From positions 1 to 34,568 of the forward strand of contig CAYQUK010000006.1 in the NCBI GenBank assembly GCA_964420875.1: a stretch of DNA of 34,568 bases, written 5' to 3'. Within the stretch, counting starts at the first letter, position 1. The number at the start of each line of letters is the position of its first letter. Position numbers and translations under genes: made by a program. The stretch comes from JAUPVO01 sp964420875 (lineage in GTDB: Bacteria; Patescibacteriota; Minisyncoccia; Phycocordibacterales; UBA5272). The notes under the pieces were generated by a model that saw only the letters and a list, made by a program, of their open reading frames with translations, did not search any database and was not told the origin of the DNA. Below are positions 33,471 to 34,568 of the stretch, in pieces.

Positions 33471-34127
33471 TTAATATGAGATATTGATCGGCATAGACAT
33501 TGATGCGTCATTTGCTGGCTCACCAGATGGATTGTCTTTGTGTAGTATCAGTGTCGCTGGCCCTGTGTATGCACCGGCTATCACCACATCCGCCTTAAAT
33601 GCTACCAGACTCGCTGTCATCCAGTCAGAGAGTGCCTGAGCAGGCCCCTGCCACAATACATTATTACTAGGGTCTAATATCTCAACTGGGAATGAGGCCT
33701 CAAAATACCACCCAGCTGCCTCGCCGAGTACTGAGAACTTTTTACCTACTACTGCGCCTGGATATGGATTGCTAACTATTATTTTGTCAGCTGTGGTGTT
33801 CACATATGTAGCCTGATCAAATACATTCTCTATCATTGTGCCATCTGCATTCATATGTCTCGCATACATTATCTTTTCTCCGGCACATCCTATCCAAACT
33901 TGCGTCATGTCTGTGAGATTATATACATATATATTGATACCACTACCTATATCTTTGTTCGGTTCACCAAATATTGTAACTATCTGATCATATTTCATGT
34001 CAGATTTTAATTCTGTTTTGAATTTTGTATAGTCTAAAGTTTTTACTTTATTGTCCATTTTAAAATAATACATCAAAACCGCCGCCAAGACCACCGATAC
34101 AAAACCAATAATCCAATATTTTTTCAT
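33471..34127 (-). CDS. Membrane-anchored Gmad2 (Ig-like) domain protein
   Basis: 218 residues. An N-terminal membrane helix (about 5-22) is followed by a SmpA-like stretch (about 38-75; KSDMKYDQIVTIFGEPNKDI). A Gmad2 domain (about 115-215) follows: IIVSNPYPGAVVGKKFSVLG, EAAGWYFEASFPVEILDPSN, SDWMTASLVAFKADV and ATLILHKDNPSGEP. Gmad2 domains are found in spore-germination proteins of Firmicutes and widely in CPR surface proteins. Their ligand is not known. TATAAT lies 6 bases before the ATG. Confidence 0.85.
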   Translation of the reverse strand: MKKYWIIGFVSVVLAAVLMYYFKMDNKVKTLDYTKFKTELKSDMKYDQIVTIFGEPNKDIGSGINIYVYNLTDMTQVWIGCAGEKIMYARHMNADGTMIENVFDQATYVNTTADKIIVSNPYPGAVVGKKFSVLGEAAGWYFEASFPVEILDPSNNVLWQGPAQALSDWMTASLVAFKADVVIAGAYTGPATLILHKDNPSGEPANDASMSMPINISY

Positions 34128-34133
34128 GTATCA

Positions 34134-34139
34134 ATTATA
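34134..34139 (-). promoter_or_regulatory. -10 box for the Gmad2 gene
   Basis: TATAAT on the minus strand, exactly 6 bases (TGATAC) before the ATG at 34127. Confidence 0.62.
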
Positions 34140-34169
34140 CACCCATTTTGCTGAGTACACCTATAGTAA

Positions 34170-34568
34170 TTAGTTAAAATTTTTAACTCGCTCCGTCATT
34201 CTGTCTATCTCTGCCAACATATTTTCTGCACCTGGGGTTTGTTGTGCACAGTAGTAGTCGTCGTCTAGTGATGCTAATATGTCATCTTTGCTGCATTTTG
34301 CAATACCTTTTTTGTATAGTTCTATTTGTAAGCCGAGTCTTTTAAGATTTGCCTTTATATTACTGACACTACCGTCGATTCCTCTTTCCATCTCCGCCTC
34401 CCTTTCTATTGTTTCAAATGCTAAGTTAATAGTTTCTTCGTAATCTGGTGTACCAGGCTCATCATATTTGATTTTGTTTAATAGGAACCCATAAGTCCGC
34501 AGAGCACCTACAGTACTAACTGCTTGTTTTAAAAATTCTCTTCTGCCGTTGTTTTCTGGCGAGTTCAT
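34170..34568 (-). CDS. Hypothetical protein with GRREFLK start, paralogue of the gene at 33020
   Basis: 132 residues. The first ATG coincides with the window edge, so the true start may lie further out. The N-terminal NNGRREFLKQAVSTVGALRT matches the twin-arginine consensus, but the following hydrophobic stretch is short, contains Arg and has no clear cleavage site. The rest is helical and charged, sharing the IELYKKG block with the 33020 protein. Function unknown. It lies 42 bases before the Gmad2 gene. Confidence 0.6.
   Translation of the reverse strand: MNSPENNGRREFLKQAVSTVGALRTYGFLLNKIKYDEPGTPDYEETINLAFETIEREAEMERGIDGSVSNIKANLKRLGLQIELYKKGIAKCSKDDILASLDDDYYCAQQTPGAENMLAEIDRMTERVKNFN

Noticed and set aside
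33467..33523. Longer N terminus for the gene at 33020
   Set aside because: It overlaps the conserved end of the Gmad2 protein, and the ATG at 33466 sits 4 bases after that gene's stop.
34170..34568. A confident Tat substrate because of GRREFLK
   Set aside because: The hydrophobic part is short and interrupted by Arg, there is no cleavage site, and the paralogue at 33020 lacks the motif.

Overview
The window reads as a chromosomal segment of a Candidate Phyla Radiation (Patescibacteria, probably Parcubacteria-like) bacterium. Signs are the compact, AT-rich layout, single-copy housekeeping genes (cysS, dnaB, recR, rplU, rplI, ctpA, rmuC, tatC/tatA) among many surface proteins of unknown function, and genes whose -10 box lies only 5-7 bases before the ATG, which implies leaderless mRNAs. 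UGA appears to be a normal stop (a gene ends in TGA just before an intrinsic terminator at 21970-22001), so the recoded CPR groups (Gracilibacteria, Absconditabacteria) are unlikely.

Region 1 (1-1911): the 3' part of a GC-richer gene for a divergent IS110-type transposase-like protein. About 570 non-coding bases follow, ending in a strong intrinsic terminator. They hold seven tandem hairpin units (1418-1887). Each has its own outer stem sequence, a 34-49-base loop, and a GTCT/GTCG core hairpin near the loop centre. A stem, open strand, small hairpin, open strand, stem layout is the layout of a guide loop in IS110-family bridge/seek RNAs, but here it is repeated seven times. This is the best candidate in the window for an undescribed system.

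Region 2 (1910-18498) is a surface-protein island. It has a cohesin-type membrane protein, tatC-tatA, a three-gene operon (a Tat-signal-bearing protein, a 1693-residue repetitive phage-structural-like protein and a lysozyme-like P/T-rich protein), a 1010-residue secreted protein ending in a dockerin, a cohesin-like membrane protein directly after it, and a large NHL/FN3/peptidoglycan-binding protein. Together they suggest a cohesin-dockerin surface assembly beside a Tat-linked, virus-like structural cluster.

Region 3 (18527-25443) is housekeeping: rplI-ctpA, divergent cysS, two unusual small genes with Shine-Dalgarno sites, dnaB-recR and rplU. Two non-coding RNAs lie on the minus strand, each with a near-perfect TTGACA-16-TATAAT promoter and an intrinsic terminator (about 24556-24807 and 25252-25403).

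Region 4 (25444-34568) holds rmuC, a YqeY-like gene, an operon with a staphylococcal-nuclease homologue, a DUF378 protein, an MFS transporter interrupted by one in-frame TGA, a DUF2914 membrane protein, an SH3-L,D-transpeptidase followed by an M29-like aminopeptidase, a Gmad2-domain lipoprotein-like gene, and two small paralogous genes flanking it. All assignments come from reading the sequence; no database search was run.
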